Shown: positions 8,603 through 16,020 of the stretch, piece by piece
How the letters are laid out: every line of letters starts with the position of its first letter
Position numbering within the stretch: the first letter of the stretch is position 1
Assembly: GCA_004000035.1 (NCBI GenBank)
Contig: RJAE01000008.1
Coordinates: forward strand, 62,001-126,000
Length of the DNA stretch: 64,000 nucleotides
From: Arthrobacter sulfonylureivorans
GTDB lineage: Bacteria; Actinomycetota; Actinomycetes; Actinomycetales; Micrococcaceae
Direction of reading: 5' to 3'
Position numbers and translations under genes: made by a program
Notes under the pieces: model-generated
Told to the model about the DNA's origin: nothing
What the model saw: only the letters and a program-made list of their open reading frames with translations
Database searches by the model: none

Positions 8603-8959
8603 ATGGCCAACTATGAAAACCGAGCCGATGACGAGCCTCAGATCAGAACGGAACGGTGCTCGGCGTTCCTCCCTGGACACAAAGCCCATTGGATCCAGAT
8701 CCGGAAAGCGCTGAGAGATGATGCTGGAATTCCAGTGACCGTCCGTCTGGAGGTAGATGGTAAAGTGCGCCTCTTCGACGCTGTGGAGGAACGACACTGC
8801 TGGCACCATGACACGGCGGACATCGCGGAGGCACTGGCCCTCCCCTGCGGAGACATCAATTGGTACGAGCAGTTGAGATTACTGACAATCGAGACGATCG
8901 CGGACCAGCGGTTCTTCACCTTGGGATTGGCTGGCGAGGCATCGGAGTGCCGGGCTTAG
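8603..8959 (+). CDS. Hypothetical protein
   Basis: A 118-residue soluble protein of unrecognised family. The ATG at 8603 is preferred over an in-frame TTG at 8588 because AAAGGA lies 7 nt upstream. The mid-section (HWIQIRKALRDDAGIPVTV) looks like a strand-helix-strand fold with no catalytic motif I know. A cluster of His, Cys and Trp (RHCWHHD) in the centre could bind a metal, but this is speculative. Two hairpins (8950-8964 and 8988-9027) follow the stop. Confidence 0.55.
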   Translation: MANYENRADDEPQIRTERCSAFLPGHKAHWIQIRKALRDDAGIPVTVRLEVDGKVRLFDAVEERHCWHHDTADIAEALALPCGDINWYEQLRLLTIETIADQRFFTLGLAGEASECRA

Positions 8960-9027
8960 CCCGGACACGCCGGCGCTAAGGGTGGGCTGACGCGCTTCCG
9001 CGTCTGATAATCGCGGAAGCCGCGTCA
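8950..9027. terminator. Two hairpins in a convergent spacer
   Basis: CCGGGC-TTA-GCCCGG (about 8950-8964) contains the stop codon of the plus-strand gene. A second, longer imperfect hairpin has arms 8988-9002 (TGACGCGCTTCCGCG) and 9012-9027, and overlaps the stop codon of the minus-strand glycosyltransferase gene. Together they can serve as a bidirectional terminator for the two convergent genes. Confidence 0.55.
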
Positions 9028-9819
9028 GCTGCCGGCCGCTTCCAGGTTGGCAAGATAGCCGGCGAAACCGCCCGGAGTCCGGCCCAGCAGCCGGCCCGAG
9101 GTGGTGACCTGCAGGTGCGCCGCCGGCAGCACCAGGCCGCCGAGCGACCGGATGGCCTCCACCAGCCGGACGTCCTCATGCTCTGCGAGCGCGGGGAAGC
9201 CGCCGGCAGCCAGGTACATAGACGCCCGGACACCGAGGTTGGCGCCGTGCACCCTGGTACTCGGTTCCTGTCCGGCGTAGTTGTCGCGCCAGGCACGCAG
9301 TAGCCCGGGCGCAAGGCTGGCGGTCTCGGGTTCCACCGTCCCTGCCACAGCGTCCGCTCCGGCGTTGGCCAGCAGCGCAAAGGAAGTCAGCCAATCTTCC
9401 GGCACCAAGGTGTCCGCGTCAGTGCAGGCAAGCCAGGTCTCCTCGGCTGCGGTGTTGCGGTTATCGGCTGCCAGCGCGGCGCAGACTCCGGCCGCCCGCG
9501 CGGCACCGACGGAGCCGAAGTCGCCCGCCAGCACGGCGATCCGCCCATCCGCCCGGGCCGTGTGCCGGGCGATCTTGGCCGAATGATCGGTACACCGGTC
9601 CAGCACCACCACCAGCTTCACGCCGCACTCCGGCCGCGCGGCTCGGAGCACGTCCATGGCCCGCCGCAGCAGGCGCAGGCACTTTCCCAGCAGTTGCTCC
9701 TCATTGTGCACCGGAACAACGACGGCGATGCGCCGCAGCGTGGGTGCCGAGTCCCCGCCCCCGGCGGCAGAGTCCGCGGGTGTGACCCCGGTGGGGCCGG
9801 CCACGGGCGCGGCGGTCAC
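9025..9819 (-). CDS. Family 2 glycosyltransferase
   Basis: A 264-residue GT-A fold glycosyltransferase. The N-terminal VVVPVHNEEQLL segment is the nucleotide-sugar binding start of GT2 enzymes, and the metal-binding DXD appears as CTDADT. A later GGFPALAEHEDVRL segment matches the acceptor/catalytic ED motif. No membrane segment is apparent. The start is set at the GTG at 9819, which overlaps the stop of the upstream gene (GTGA); the longer open frame would run deep into that gene. It is the third gene of a cassette with an acyl-CoA dehydrogenase-like protein and a PIG-L/methyltransferase fusion, so all three probably act on one glycoconjugate. Confidence 0.82.
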   Translation of the reverse strand: MTAAPVAGPTGVTPADSAAGGGDSAPTLRRIAVVVPVHNEEQLLGKCLRLLRRAMDVLRAARPECGVKLVVVLDRCTDHSAKIARHTARADGRIAVLAGDFGSVGAARAAGVCAALAADNRNTAAEETWLACTDADTLVPEDWLTSFALLANAGADAVAGTVEPETASLAPGLLRAWRDNYAGQEPSTRVHGANLGVRASMYLAAGGFPALAEHEDVRLVEAIRSLGGLVLPAAHLQVTTSGRLLGRTPGGFAGYLANLEAAGS

Positions 9820-11237
9820 TTCGCGCGCTCCGGTGCTTGGAGCACTTCCAGCAGGAAGTCCCGTTCGCGGTGGAGGGAGACGACGTCCCAGCCGGTGGCT
9901 TCCTTCGCGATCGAATGGACCTGTTCGCCGTCCAGCTCCCAGCCGTCGATCGGATGCAGCCAGTGGCACAGCAGCAGGTGGCCTCCGGGGTTCAGGGTTT
10001 CCAGCACCTTCCGGAGCAGCTCCCGCAGTTCCGGACCGGTCAGGAAGTAGCCGATTTCCGAGATGGCCACCAGGTCCAGGCCATCAGCGGCGGAGCTTGG
10101 CCAACCGGCGGGCAGCTGCGCCTGCACCAGCTCCACGTTGTTAACGTCCGCCAGCCGGCGGCGGGCCTGGTCCAGTGCAACGCCGCTGGTGTCCAGCGCC
10201 ATCAGCCGATCGCAGCGCTTTGCGAGTTCGGCGGTCAGCACGCCAATGGAGCAGCCGGCCTCCATGGCGTTGCCGTACCGTTCGGCCGGGAGGGCGGCCA
10301 GGGTGACGGCCCGCTTCCGGCGTTCGTACCAACTGGACAGGTAATTCCACGGGTCCGGGTCGCTGCGGTACAACCGGTCAAAGATGTGGGCGGCGTGTTC
10401 CGATCCGGCGGGTCCGGCCGGGGTCCACGCGAAAACTTCGACGCCGCGGTCAAAGTGTTCCTGGAATGCCTCGCTGAGCAGCACCTCGTCGCCGGCCGCC
10501 GTGGACAACGGCTGCGTCTGCGAGGCGTGGGCGGCCAGGGCCAGCTGTTTCGCCGCCGCGTCCTGCGCCGACAGACGTAGGGACTGCCAGTTGGTCCAAC
10601 TGGTCTCGGCCGTCGGATCAGCCCAGTGCCAGTACCAGATCGGGAACTCCAGCAGGTCCGCTCGGTGGGCCGTCGCTGACCGGGCCGCCGCATGGCCCAC
10701 CGCTTCATGGTCCGGGTGGCCGTCCTGCCGGTAGGGTGCCGCAACGACCGCGTGCGCGTGGCCCTCCAGGGCTTTGGCGAAAGCGGCATCCAAGGCGTCG
10801 GCGTGCTGGCCGACCAGCCCGTCGGGGATGCCAAGGAACTGCCATTCCAGCCGGCCGGCAGATGCCCCGTGGTCCGATTCGGCCTGGGCCTGGGCCCGTG
10901 CTTGGGCCTGGGCGGAGGTTTCCAGGGCCTGCATCGCGGCGCGGAATTCCGCCAGCCGCAGCCTGTGCAGGTCTGCGGCAGAGTACGTGGGCGAATCCGG
11001 ATGAGAGGCTTCGCCGGCAGTACAGAGCAGCACCGTGACATCCGCTCCCCGGACCAGCGAGGAGTGGATCAGCCCTGCGGCACCGAGTGACTCGTCGTCG
11101 GGATGCGCCGCGGCCACCACCAGCCGGCAGCCGCGCCCCGGGACGACGCCCTCGGCCAGCGCAGGCAGCCGGTCGATCCCGGCCGCCTGCCAATCGGCTT
11201 CGGGGGTTCCGGGCTCGATGTGGGAGAAGGTCACCAC
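9816..11237 (-). CDS. Bifunctional PIG-L family deacetylase / SAM-dependent methyltransferase
   Basis: A 473-residue fusion. The N-terminal half is a PIG-L (LmbE-like) zinc deacetylase with AHPDDE at residues 44-49 and a second metal segment DGHPDH. The C-terminal 170 residues are a class I methyltransferase of NodS-like type, with the SAM-binding EAGCSIGVLT motif. A low-complexity Ala/Gln stretch (AQAQARAQAQA, around residue 120) interrupts the deacetylase domain. PIG-L proteins de-N-acetylate GlcNAc-type sugars, so a sugar is probably deacetylated and then methylated. It overlaps the acyl-CoA dehydrogenase gene by 7 nt and the glycosyltransferase gene by 4 nt, so the three are co-translated. 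Confidence 0.85.
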   Translation of the reverse strand: MVTFSHIEPGTPEADWQAAGIDRLPALAEGVVPGRGCRLVVAAAHPDDESLGAAGLIHSSLVRGADVTVLLCTAGEASHPDSPTYSAADLHRLRLAEFRAAMQALETSAQAQARAQAQAESDHGASAGRLEWQFLGIPDGLVGQHADALDAAFAKALEGHAHAVVAAPYRQDGHPDHEAVGHAAARSATAHRADLLEFPIWYWHWADPTAETSWTNWQSLRLSAQDAAAKQLALAAHASQTQPLSTAAGDEVLLSEAFQEHFDRGVEVFAWTPAGPAGSEHAAHIFDRLYRSDPDPWNYLSSWYERRKRAVTLAALPAERYGNAMEAGCSIGVLTAELAKRCDRLMALDTSGVALDQARRRLADVNNVELVQAQLPAGWPSSAADGLDLVAISEIGYFLTGPELRELLRKVLETLNPGGHLLLCHWLHPIDGWELDGEQVHSIAKEATGWDVVSLHRERDFLLEVLQAPERAK

Positions 11238-12262
11238 GCCGGCTCCGGCTGTTCCAGGACCATGGCGCCGAGCGCCGCGTCGTCGCGGGCTGCATGGTGC
11301 TGGCGGAGGTAGATGCTGAGGTCAGCCGCCCGCCGGGCGTGCCGCTCGTCCCACACCATGGGTGCCGGGCCCAGCGCGTGGCCGCAGATCTCCAGGATCC
11401 GTGAGCAGATCGCCGCGATTTGGCCGCGGACGCGGTGGGCCTGGGCCGCACCGGCTTCTCCGGCGTCCACTGCGGCGGCCGCGGCGGCCAGCACGTCGGC
11501 GCCGGCGGCCAGCAGACGGTCCGCTTCGCCCAGCCAGGCCAAGGCCAACTGATCAGGGGTCCGCGAGGTCGCGGCTGCCCGGAGGGTACGGAAGAGCCCA
11601 ACGGCCCCGCCGAACCAGCACGCGGCGACGCCGATCCCGCCCCAGGCGAAACCCGGGCGGTGCAGATACCAATCGGTTCCACCGACCGGCGTGGCAACTG
11701 CCTGCTGGAAGGACACCGGGCCGCTGGGAACGGCGGCCAGGCCGCGGCTGATCCACTCGGCGGGTTCAACGGTGACCGCCGGCTGCGTCAGGTCCACCGC
11801 GAACGCCCGGCGTCCGCCGTCAACATGGGCCGTGACCACCGCATGGTCCAGTTGCGCTGCCAAGGAGCACCACGGCTTGGTGCCCGACAAAAGCCAGGCA
11901 TCGCCGTCGTTGCTGGGCTTGGCGTCCAACCGGGTGCCCGACGATTCCGCCGCAAACACACCCCACGTTGTTCCCGCGGGAAGCTCCACCCCGGCCTGCG
12001 CCAGGATGGCGGCCGCATCCAGATGCGGCTCTACCGCGCGGGCGGCGGTCAGGTCCTCGGCGGCCAACGCGGCGAGGAACTCCCACAGGGCCAAGGTGTT
12101 GCCGGTTCCGGGCAAAGGCGCAGGGTCCGGCGCGGCACGGAGGATCGGGAGCAGCGGCAGCGGATCACCCGCGCACCGAGAAGCTTGCGACAACAAGGGC
12201 CCGGCAGCGCCCCACTCGAGCTGGAACTGCTGCCGGACCCTGAAGGCGCCGTTATGTTTCAC
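11231..12262 (-). CDS. Acyl-CoA dehydrogenase-like flavoprotein
   Basis: A 343-residue protein related to acyl-CoA dehydrogenases but shorter than the usual 380-400 aa. The FAD/middle-domain signs are WGVFAAESSGTRLDAK and LSGTKPWCSLA. The C-terminal helical domain includes ICGHALGPAPMVWDERHARR. The N-terminal domain is reduced. The start is GTG, with no clear ribosome site, 13 nt after the dps stop codon. Its fixed overlap with the deacetylase/methyltransferase gene argues against ordinary fatty-acid oxidation and for modification of an acyl or N-linked group on the cassette product. Function is unproven. Confidence 0.75.
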   Translation of the reverse strand: MKHNGAFRVRQQFQLEWGAAGPLLSQASRCAGDPLPLLPILRAAPDPAPLPGTGNTLALWEFLAALAAEDLTAARAVEPHLDAAAILAQAGVELPAGTTWGVFAAESSGTRLDAKPSNDGDAWLLSGTKPWCSLAAQLDHAVVTAHVDGGRRAFAVDLTQPAVTVEPAEWISRGLAAVPSGPVSFQQAVATPVGGTDWYLHRPGFAWGGIGVAACWFGGAVGLFRTLRAAATSRTPDQLALAWLGEADRLLAAGADVLAAAAAAVDAGEAGAAQAHRVRGQIAAICSRILEICGHALGPAPMVWDERHARRAADLSIYLRQHHAARDDAALGAMVLEQPEPAW

Positions 12263-12275
12263 AGCGTGCGGCCGG

Positions 12276-12836
12276 CTACTTGGTCTTCTTGGCCGCGCCC
12301 TTTTCCGTCTTCTCGCCGCCGCTGGCCAGTTCGCCGGCGCTGTTCTCCAGATGCGCGCGCATGAACCACTGGAAGAGTTCCAGCTCGGCGGTCTGGCCGA
12401 TCAGCAGGTCCTCGGTGATCGGATCGATCTCGCCGATGGTCTCGATGGCCTTGCGGTGGTTGCCGACCACCCCGTTGTAGACCACGTCCAGCGCGGCGAG
12501 ATGCTCGGCGGTGCCGGCACGGTGAATGTCGTAGTCGTCCCAGCTGCGTTCCTTGACCAGGGCACCGGGCAGCCCGTTCGGGGAGACGCCCAGGGTGGCA
12601 ATGCGCTCGGCGACGGCGTCGATCATTGCGCGGACCTTTTCGATCTGCGGATCGAGCATTTCGTGGACCCCGATGAAGTCCCGGCCCACCACGTTCCAGT
12701 GGGCGTGCTTGAGCGTGAGCTGCAGGTCATTGAGCGCATGGAGACGCTGCTGCAGGATCTTTGCGACCTTCCGGCCTTCTTCCAGCTTGAGGCCGGGAAC
12801 TGTGTAGCTTGCCTTGGATCCGGTCGTTTCCGCCAT
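12276..12836 (-). CDS. dps: Dps-family DNA-binding ferritin-like protein
   Basis: A 186-residue Dps protein. The ferroxidase-site segment LKHAHWNVVGRDFIGVHEML contains the His and Asp that pair across the dimer interface. The helical bundle ends with LFQWFMRAHLE. A Lys-rich C-terminal tail (EKTEKGAAKKTK) could bind DNA, as in other actinobacterial Dps proteins. Dps dodecamers store iron and protect DNA from peroxide. The start ATG follows AAGGAGG with 6-nt spacing. The next gene downstream begins 13 nt later, so dps may share a transcript with the deacetylase cassette. Confidence 0.92.
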   Translation of the reverse strand: MAETTGSKASYTVPGLKLEEGRKVAKILQQRLHALNDLQLTLKHAHWNVVGRDFIGVHEMLDPQIEKVRAMIDAVAERIATLGVSPNGLPGALVKERSWDDYDIHRAGTAEHLAALDVVYNGVVGNHRKAIETIGEIDPITEDLLIGQTAELELFQWFMRAHLENSAGELASGGEKTEKGAAKKTK

Positions 12837-12961
12837 GAGAAACCTCCTTGCTCGGCGATGCCGCTTGTCGGCATCCTGCTGTTTTCCAACCTAGCGGCGA
12901 ACCCCTGAAACGTCCCGTCGCACGACGCTGCGTCAGCCAAGGGCGAAATTCAGTAGGCTTA

Positions 12962-13765
12962 CTAATCGCGGGGGCCAGTACCGGCTACCACCCGGATGAC
13001 CACCGCCGTGATCAGCACGACTGCCGCACAGATGCCGGCGGCGATGGCGGTGCCTTGATCGACCAATCCACCGTCGACGCGCCCGACGGCGATCCAGGCC
13101 AGGCCCCAACTGGTGGCCAGCGCCGGGGCCAGCCGGCCGCGGCTGTAGAACGCCGTAGCGACGCCGACCGCCGCCGCAAGGGCAAGCACGATTGACGACA
13201 GCAAGGTCACCGGAAGTCCGAAGCCGTCCACGCCCGACGCGGCGAAGACGGCCGCGGCATTGGCCACCGTGGCCACCGTGACCCAGCCCAGGTAGAGGCC
13301 GAACGTTCCGTCGGTGATGAGCGCGTCCAGCACTCCCCCGTTGGGCGTGCCGACCAGGATCACCAGGATGCGGGCCAGCACTGCCAGCAGGACGATGATC
13401 ACGGCAAGGCTCATCACCAGCAGTCCGACCTGGACCACCCAGATCCACGCCGCGTTCAGGAGCATGGAGGCCACCGCCCAGCGGCGCAGGGCGGCATGCC
13501 GGGCGGACCGCCGCTGGGCCGGCAGCAACTGCCAGACTGCGTAGGCGAACAGACCGAGGTAGATGAGGGACCAGATCCGGAAGGCCGGCGAGGCCGGAGC
13601 CAGCGGTGTGGAATCTTCGTTCAGCCAGCCGCCCGCCGCTTCCTGGATGGGAGTCCCGACCAGCACGCCGCTGCCCATGAAGGCGGCAACGATGGCCACC
13701 AGGGAGCTGACCAGCACAAGGACCGGCACCACCAGTCCGGTCCTGATACCCGTTCGTTGCTGCAT
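12962..13765 (-). CDS. TspO/MBR-type tryptophan-rich membrane protein
   Basis: A 267-residue integral membrane protein with about seven hydrophobic segments. The FRIWSLIYLGLFAYAVWQLL segment, with aromatic residues after a Pro-Ala stretch, resembles the TspO/MBR (tryptophan-rich sensory protein) group as it occurs in Arthrobacter relatives. TspO proteins bind porphyrins and are linked to stress responses. It is longer than classical TspO (about 160 aa), so the assignment is to the broad family. The start ATG follows GGAGG. It lies just downstream of the anti-sigma factor gene on the same strand. Confidence 0.6.
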   Translation of the reverse strand: MQQRTGIRTGLVVPVLVLVSSLVAIVAAFMGSGVLVGTPIQEAAGGWLNEDSTPLAPASPAFRIWSLIYLGLFAYAVWQLLPAQRRSARHAALRRWAVASMLLNAAWIWVVQVGLLVMSLAVIIVLLAVLARILVILVGTPNGGVLDALITDGTFGLYLGWVTVATVANAAAVFAASGVDGFGLPVTLLSSIVLALAAAVGVATAFYSRGRLAPALATSWGLAWIAVGRVDGGLVDQGTAIAAGICAAVVLITAVVIRVVAGTGPRD

Positions 13766-13825
13766 GCTTCCTCCGGCCGTCGTCGGTGTATTCAGTGCTG
13801 AAGTGGGTCCACCGTGGAATAGCGG

Positions 13826-14542
13826 TCAGGTGCCGAGGCTGCCGCGGACGATGCTGACGCTGGAGTGCGCGGGGTTTCCGTCCAATGGCTCGTCCGAGAC
13901 ATCCACTATGGGGAACTTCGACAGGTCCAGTCCTTGCGGGATGGGGAACCTGCCGCGGTCCGAGTCCATCACGCCGAGGCTGACGAGCCCGGACAAGTCC
14001 GGCTTGATCAACCACACCTCCTGATAACCCCGGGCCTCGTTGGCGCTCAGCCGGATCTCGAGTTCCCTGATCCCGTTCGTCTCCACCACCCGCGCCGTCC
14101 CGGTGGCTGCGTACTGCTCCAACGGCTTCAAATCCGCCTGTGCCAGCGTGGCAGCATTTCGGTTGACGCTCCAGGACACACCGATGACGACCAGGAGCAC
14201 CACGGCGGCCGCCGCGGCCAACCACGCGGGCAGGTTCCGGACTCTTGGGCGCCTTGCGGACGGCAGGCTGCGGACAGCAGCGGGACCGCCGGTTTCGCGC
14301 AAGGGGTCTTCCGCCAGTTCCGGGGAGAGCCCCAGTTCGCGGTGGATGGCTTGCCAGACGTGCGGACCCGGGGACTCCAGTTGCGGATCGGGATCGGCCT
14401 TGGCAGCGTTCACCGCACGGCGAAGTGCTTGGTACTCGTCGGCGCACTGGCTGCAGGTACGGAGATGATCCCGGTCGGACCGGTCGCCGACGGTGTCGTC
14501 CAGCGCGAGCAGGCTGATCAGTTCTGGATCAAGGTGCTGCAT
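13826..14542 (-). CDS. Anti-sigma factor (zinc-associated, RskA-like)
   Basis: A 238-residue single-pass membrane protein. The cytosolic N-terminus carries a ZAS-type His-x3-Cys-x2-Cys motif in DHLRTCSQCADEY. A transmembrane helix follows around residues 105-125 (LAAAAAVVLLVVIGVSW), then an extracytoplasmic domain of the anti-sigma-K type (YQEVWLIKPDLSGLVSLGV). The start ATG at 14542 is chosen for its GGAGG site. It overlaps the sigma factor gene by 14 nt, the usual arrangement for a regulator and its inhibitor. Release of the sigma factor probably requires proteolysis triggered outside the cell. Confidence 0.87.
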   Translation of the reverse strand: MQHLDPELISLLALDDTVGDRSDRDHLRTCSQCADEYQALRRAVNAAKADPDPQLESPGPHVWQAIHRELGLSPELAEDPLRETGGPAAVRSLPSARRPRVRNLPAWLAAAAAVVLLVVIGVSWSVNRNAATLAQADLKPLEQYAATGTARVVETNGIRELEIRLSANEARGYQEVWLIKPDLSGLVSLGVMDSDRGRFPIPQGLDLSKFPIVDVSDEPLDGNPAHSSVSIVRGSLGT

Positions 14543-15101
14543 GATCAACCTCCAATCGGCGCCTCAGGTGCTGCAGACTGCGATGAATATGGCTCTTGAC
14601 GGTACCAAGCGGCAGATCGAGCCGGCGGGAGATCTGCTCGTGGGTCAAGTCTTCGTAGAACGCCAGCCTCATGATGGAACCCTTGGGTTCGCCCAGCCGT
14701 TCCAGCTCGCCGTCAAGCAGCAATCTGTCCGCGAGTGTTTCCGGGGACTGGGAGCCTTCGGCATACTCGGGGTCGGGCAGGACCGCCGAAACGGCACGGA
14801 CTTTGCGGTTCTCACGGGCGGTGGACGACTGCGCATCGGCGATGGCGCGGCGGGTTATCCCCACGATCCACGCCGGCAGCCGACCCAGCGACGGGTCGAA
14901 TCCGTCCCGCAGGCGCCAGGCCCGGATGAAGACTTCCTGGGTCACATCGTCCGCGGCCGTCTGATCCCGCAAGGCTCGGGAGGCCAGCGTCCGGACGAGC
15001 GGAGCCAAGTGGCGGTAGGCGTCAGCGATGGCCGACTCCTCACCGGCAGCGAAGGCCATATCGATGCCGGTATCCCAAGCGTCGAAAGGATGAGGTACCA
15101 A
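14529..15101 (-). CDS. ECF RNA polymerase sigma factor (SigK-like)
   Basis: A roughly 190-residue group 4 sigma factor. Region 2 is seen in DDVTQEVFIRAWRLRDGFDP and region 4 in LTHEQISRRLDLPLGTVKSH. Region 3 is absent, as expected for ECF factors. I prefer a TTG start at 15101 because GGAAGGA sits 7 nt upstream and it avoids overlap with the sortase gene; an in-frame start as far up as 15197 is possible. The gene is followed by its anti-sigma factor and preceded by a sortase and a sortase-substrate-like protein, suggesting control of cell-surface genes. Confidence 0.85.
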   Translation of the reverse strand: MVPHPFDAWDTGIDMAFAAGEESAIADAYRHLAPLVRTLASRALRDQTAADDVTQEVFIRAWRLRDGFDPSLGRLPAWIVGITRRAIADAQSSTARENRKVRAVSAVLPDPEYAEGSQSPETLADRLLLDGELERLGEPKGSIMRLAFYEDLTHEQISRRLDLPLGTVKSHIHRSLQHLRRRLEVDHAAP

Positions 15102-15168
15102 GCCAGCGTCCTTCCGGTGGTCGGGAGGGGAAGCCACCCCGCTGACTGGTGCAGAAGGGCCGGAAAAG

Positions 15169-15897
15169 TCAGTCTGGGACCGCTGTGACAACCACATTGT
15201 GGCTGTAATCCTGCCGTCCGTCCAGCCACTCGCCGCCGCAGGTGACCAGCTTCAGCTGTGGTTTTCCGCCCCGGCGAAACACGGCCGCCGCATCGAATTG
15301 GTCCTTGTCCATTAGTTCAACCTCCGAGACGCGGTAGGTGAGGGTCTCAGCGTCCGCCCGTTCCACGGTGATCTGTGTGTCCGGCCGCAGCTGCCTCAGC
15401 TCGGAAAACGGGGCCAGGCCGGACAAGGTGTCCACGTGGGCCGCAATCACAGCGGTTCCGGCGTCATCCCCCGGTGCGGGACCATGGCGGTACCAGCCGG
15501 CCCGGTCAACGGAATCGGGAATTTCCATCTCATTGCCAGCTCCAATTCCGACGGCGACCACGCTCACGTCGATCGAGGTTCCTGCCACCACCAGCCGGGT
15601 CGGCGGCGTTTTCTCGCTGGCCGCCGCGGGCAGTGCACGGTGGACCGGGATCGCCGCCGGGTCCGGGATCACCGAGGTTTCGGACGTGGGTGCTTGGTTT
15701 GGGTCCCGGCCATCAGGCTGAGTGCCGGTGTCCCCGGGGCTTTGAGCCGAGGGCGTGGCCGCGGCATCGGAAGCGGCCGGGGCCAGCATGATGCCTTCGG
15801 CCGGCTGCGACGGAGCGGCACATCCGGCAGCGGCAACCAGCACCGCACTGAGCAGAAGCCCGGCCCGGGCCACCGTCGTCGTCGTTGTGTTTGGCAT
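15169..15897 (-). CDS. Class F sortase
   Basis: A 242-residue exported transpeptidase-like protein. The N-terminal hydrophobic segment ends in VAAAGC, a possible lipobox, followed by a Pro/Thr/Asp-rich linker. The catalytic domain has AAHVDT with the active-site His and VTCGG with the active-site Cys. The Arg usually found just before the last strand as Y-R-D-N is replaced by Y-S-H-N, with an Arg four residues earlier (GRQDY). The start ATG at 15897 has an AGGA site upstream. It probably attaches the product of the neighbouring DUF4397 gene, or another surface protein, to the wall. Confidence 0.82.
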   Translation of the reverse strand: MPNTTTTTVARAGLLLSAVLVAAAGCAAPSQPAEGIMLAPAASDAAATPSAQSPGDTGTQPDGRDPNQAPTSETSVIPDPAAIPVHRALPAAASEKTPPTRLVVAGTSIDVSVVAVGIGAGNEMEIPDSVDRAGWYRHGPAPGDDAGTAVIAAHVDTLSGLAPFSELRQLRPDTQITVERADAETLTYRVSEVELMDKDQFDAAAVFRRGGKPQLKLVTCGGEWLDGRQDYSHNVVVTAVPD

Positions 15898-15969
15898 GGT
15901 TCCTACTGGGAAGGGTCGTGGGTGCGAGGTTTCAGGGCGGTGGGGCCGCGGCCCTAACCGGCGTCGGAG

Positions 15970-16006
15970 GAAGCCGGTGGCGCCCCGGGCAGGCACCACC
16001 GGCTTC
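15970..16006 (-). terminator. Intercistronic hairpin between DUF4397 and sortase genes
   Basis: GAAGCCGGTGG (15970-15980) is perfectly repeated in inverse at 15996-16006. It lies 14 nt beyond the stop codon of the DUF4397 gene and upstream of the sortase start. There is no U-run. Like the hairpin at 3561-3595, it follows the gene whose product is probably needed in the largest amount, so it may be an mRNA-stabilising or partially terminating element. Confidence 0.5.
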
Positions 16007-16020
16007 GGAGCCCGCCGCAG

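Noticed and set aside
12933-14447. Long minus-strand frame (504 codons) through the TspO-like and anti-sigma genes
   Set aside because: It overlaps two genes with signature motifs in another frame and is rich in Arg and Gly with no domain.
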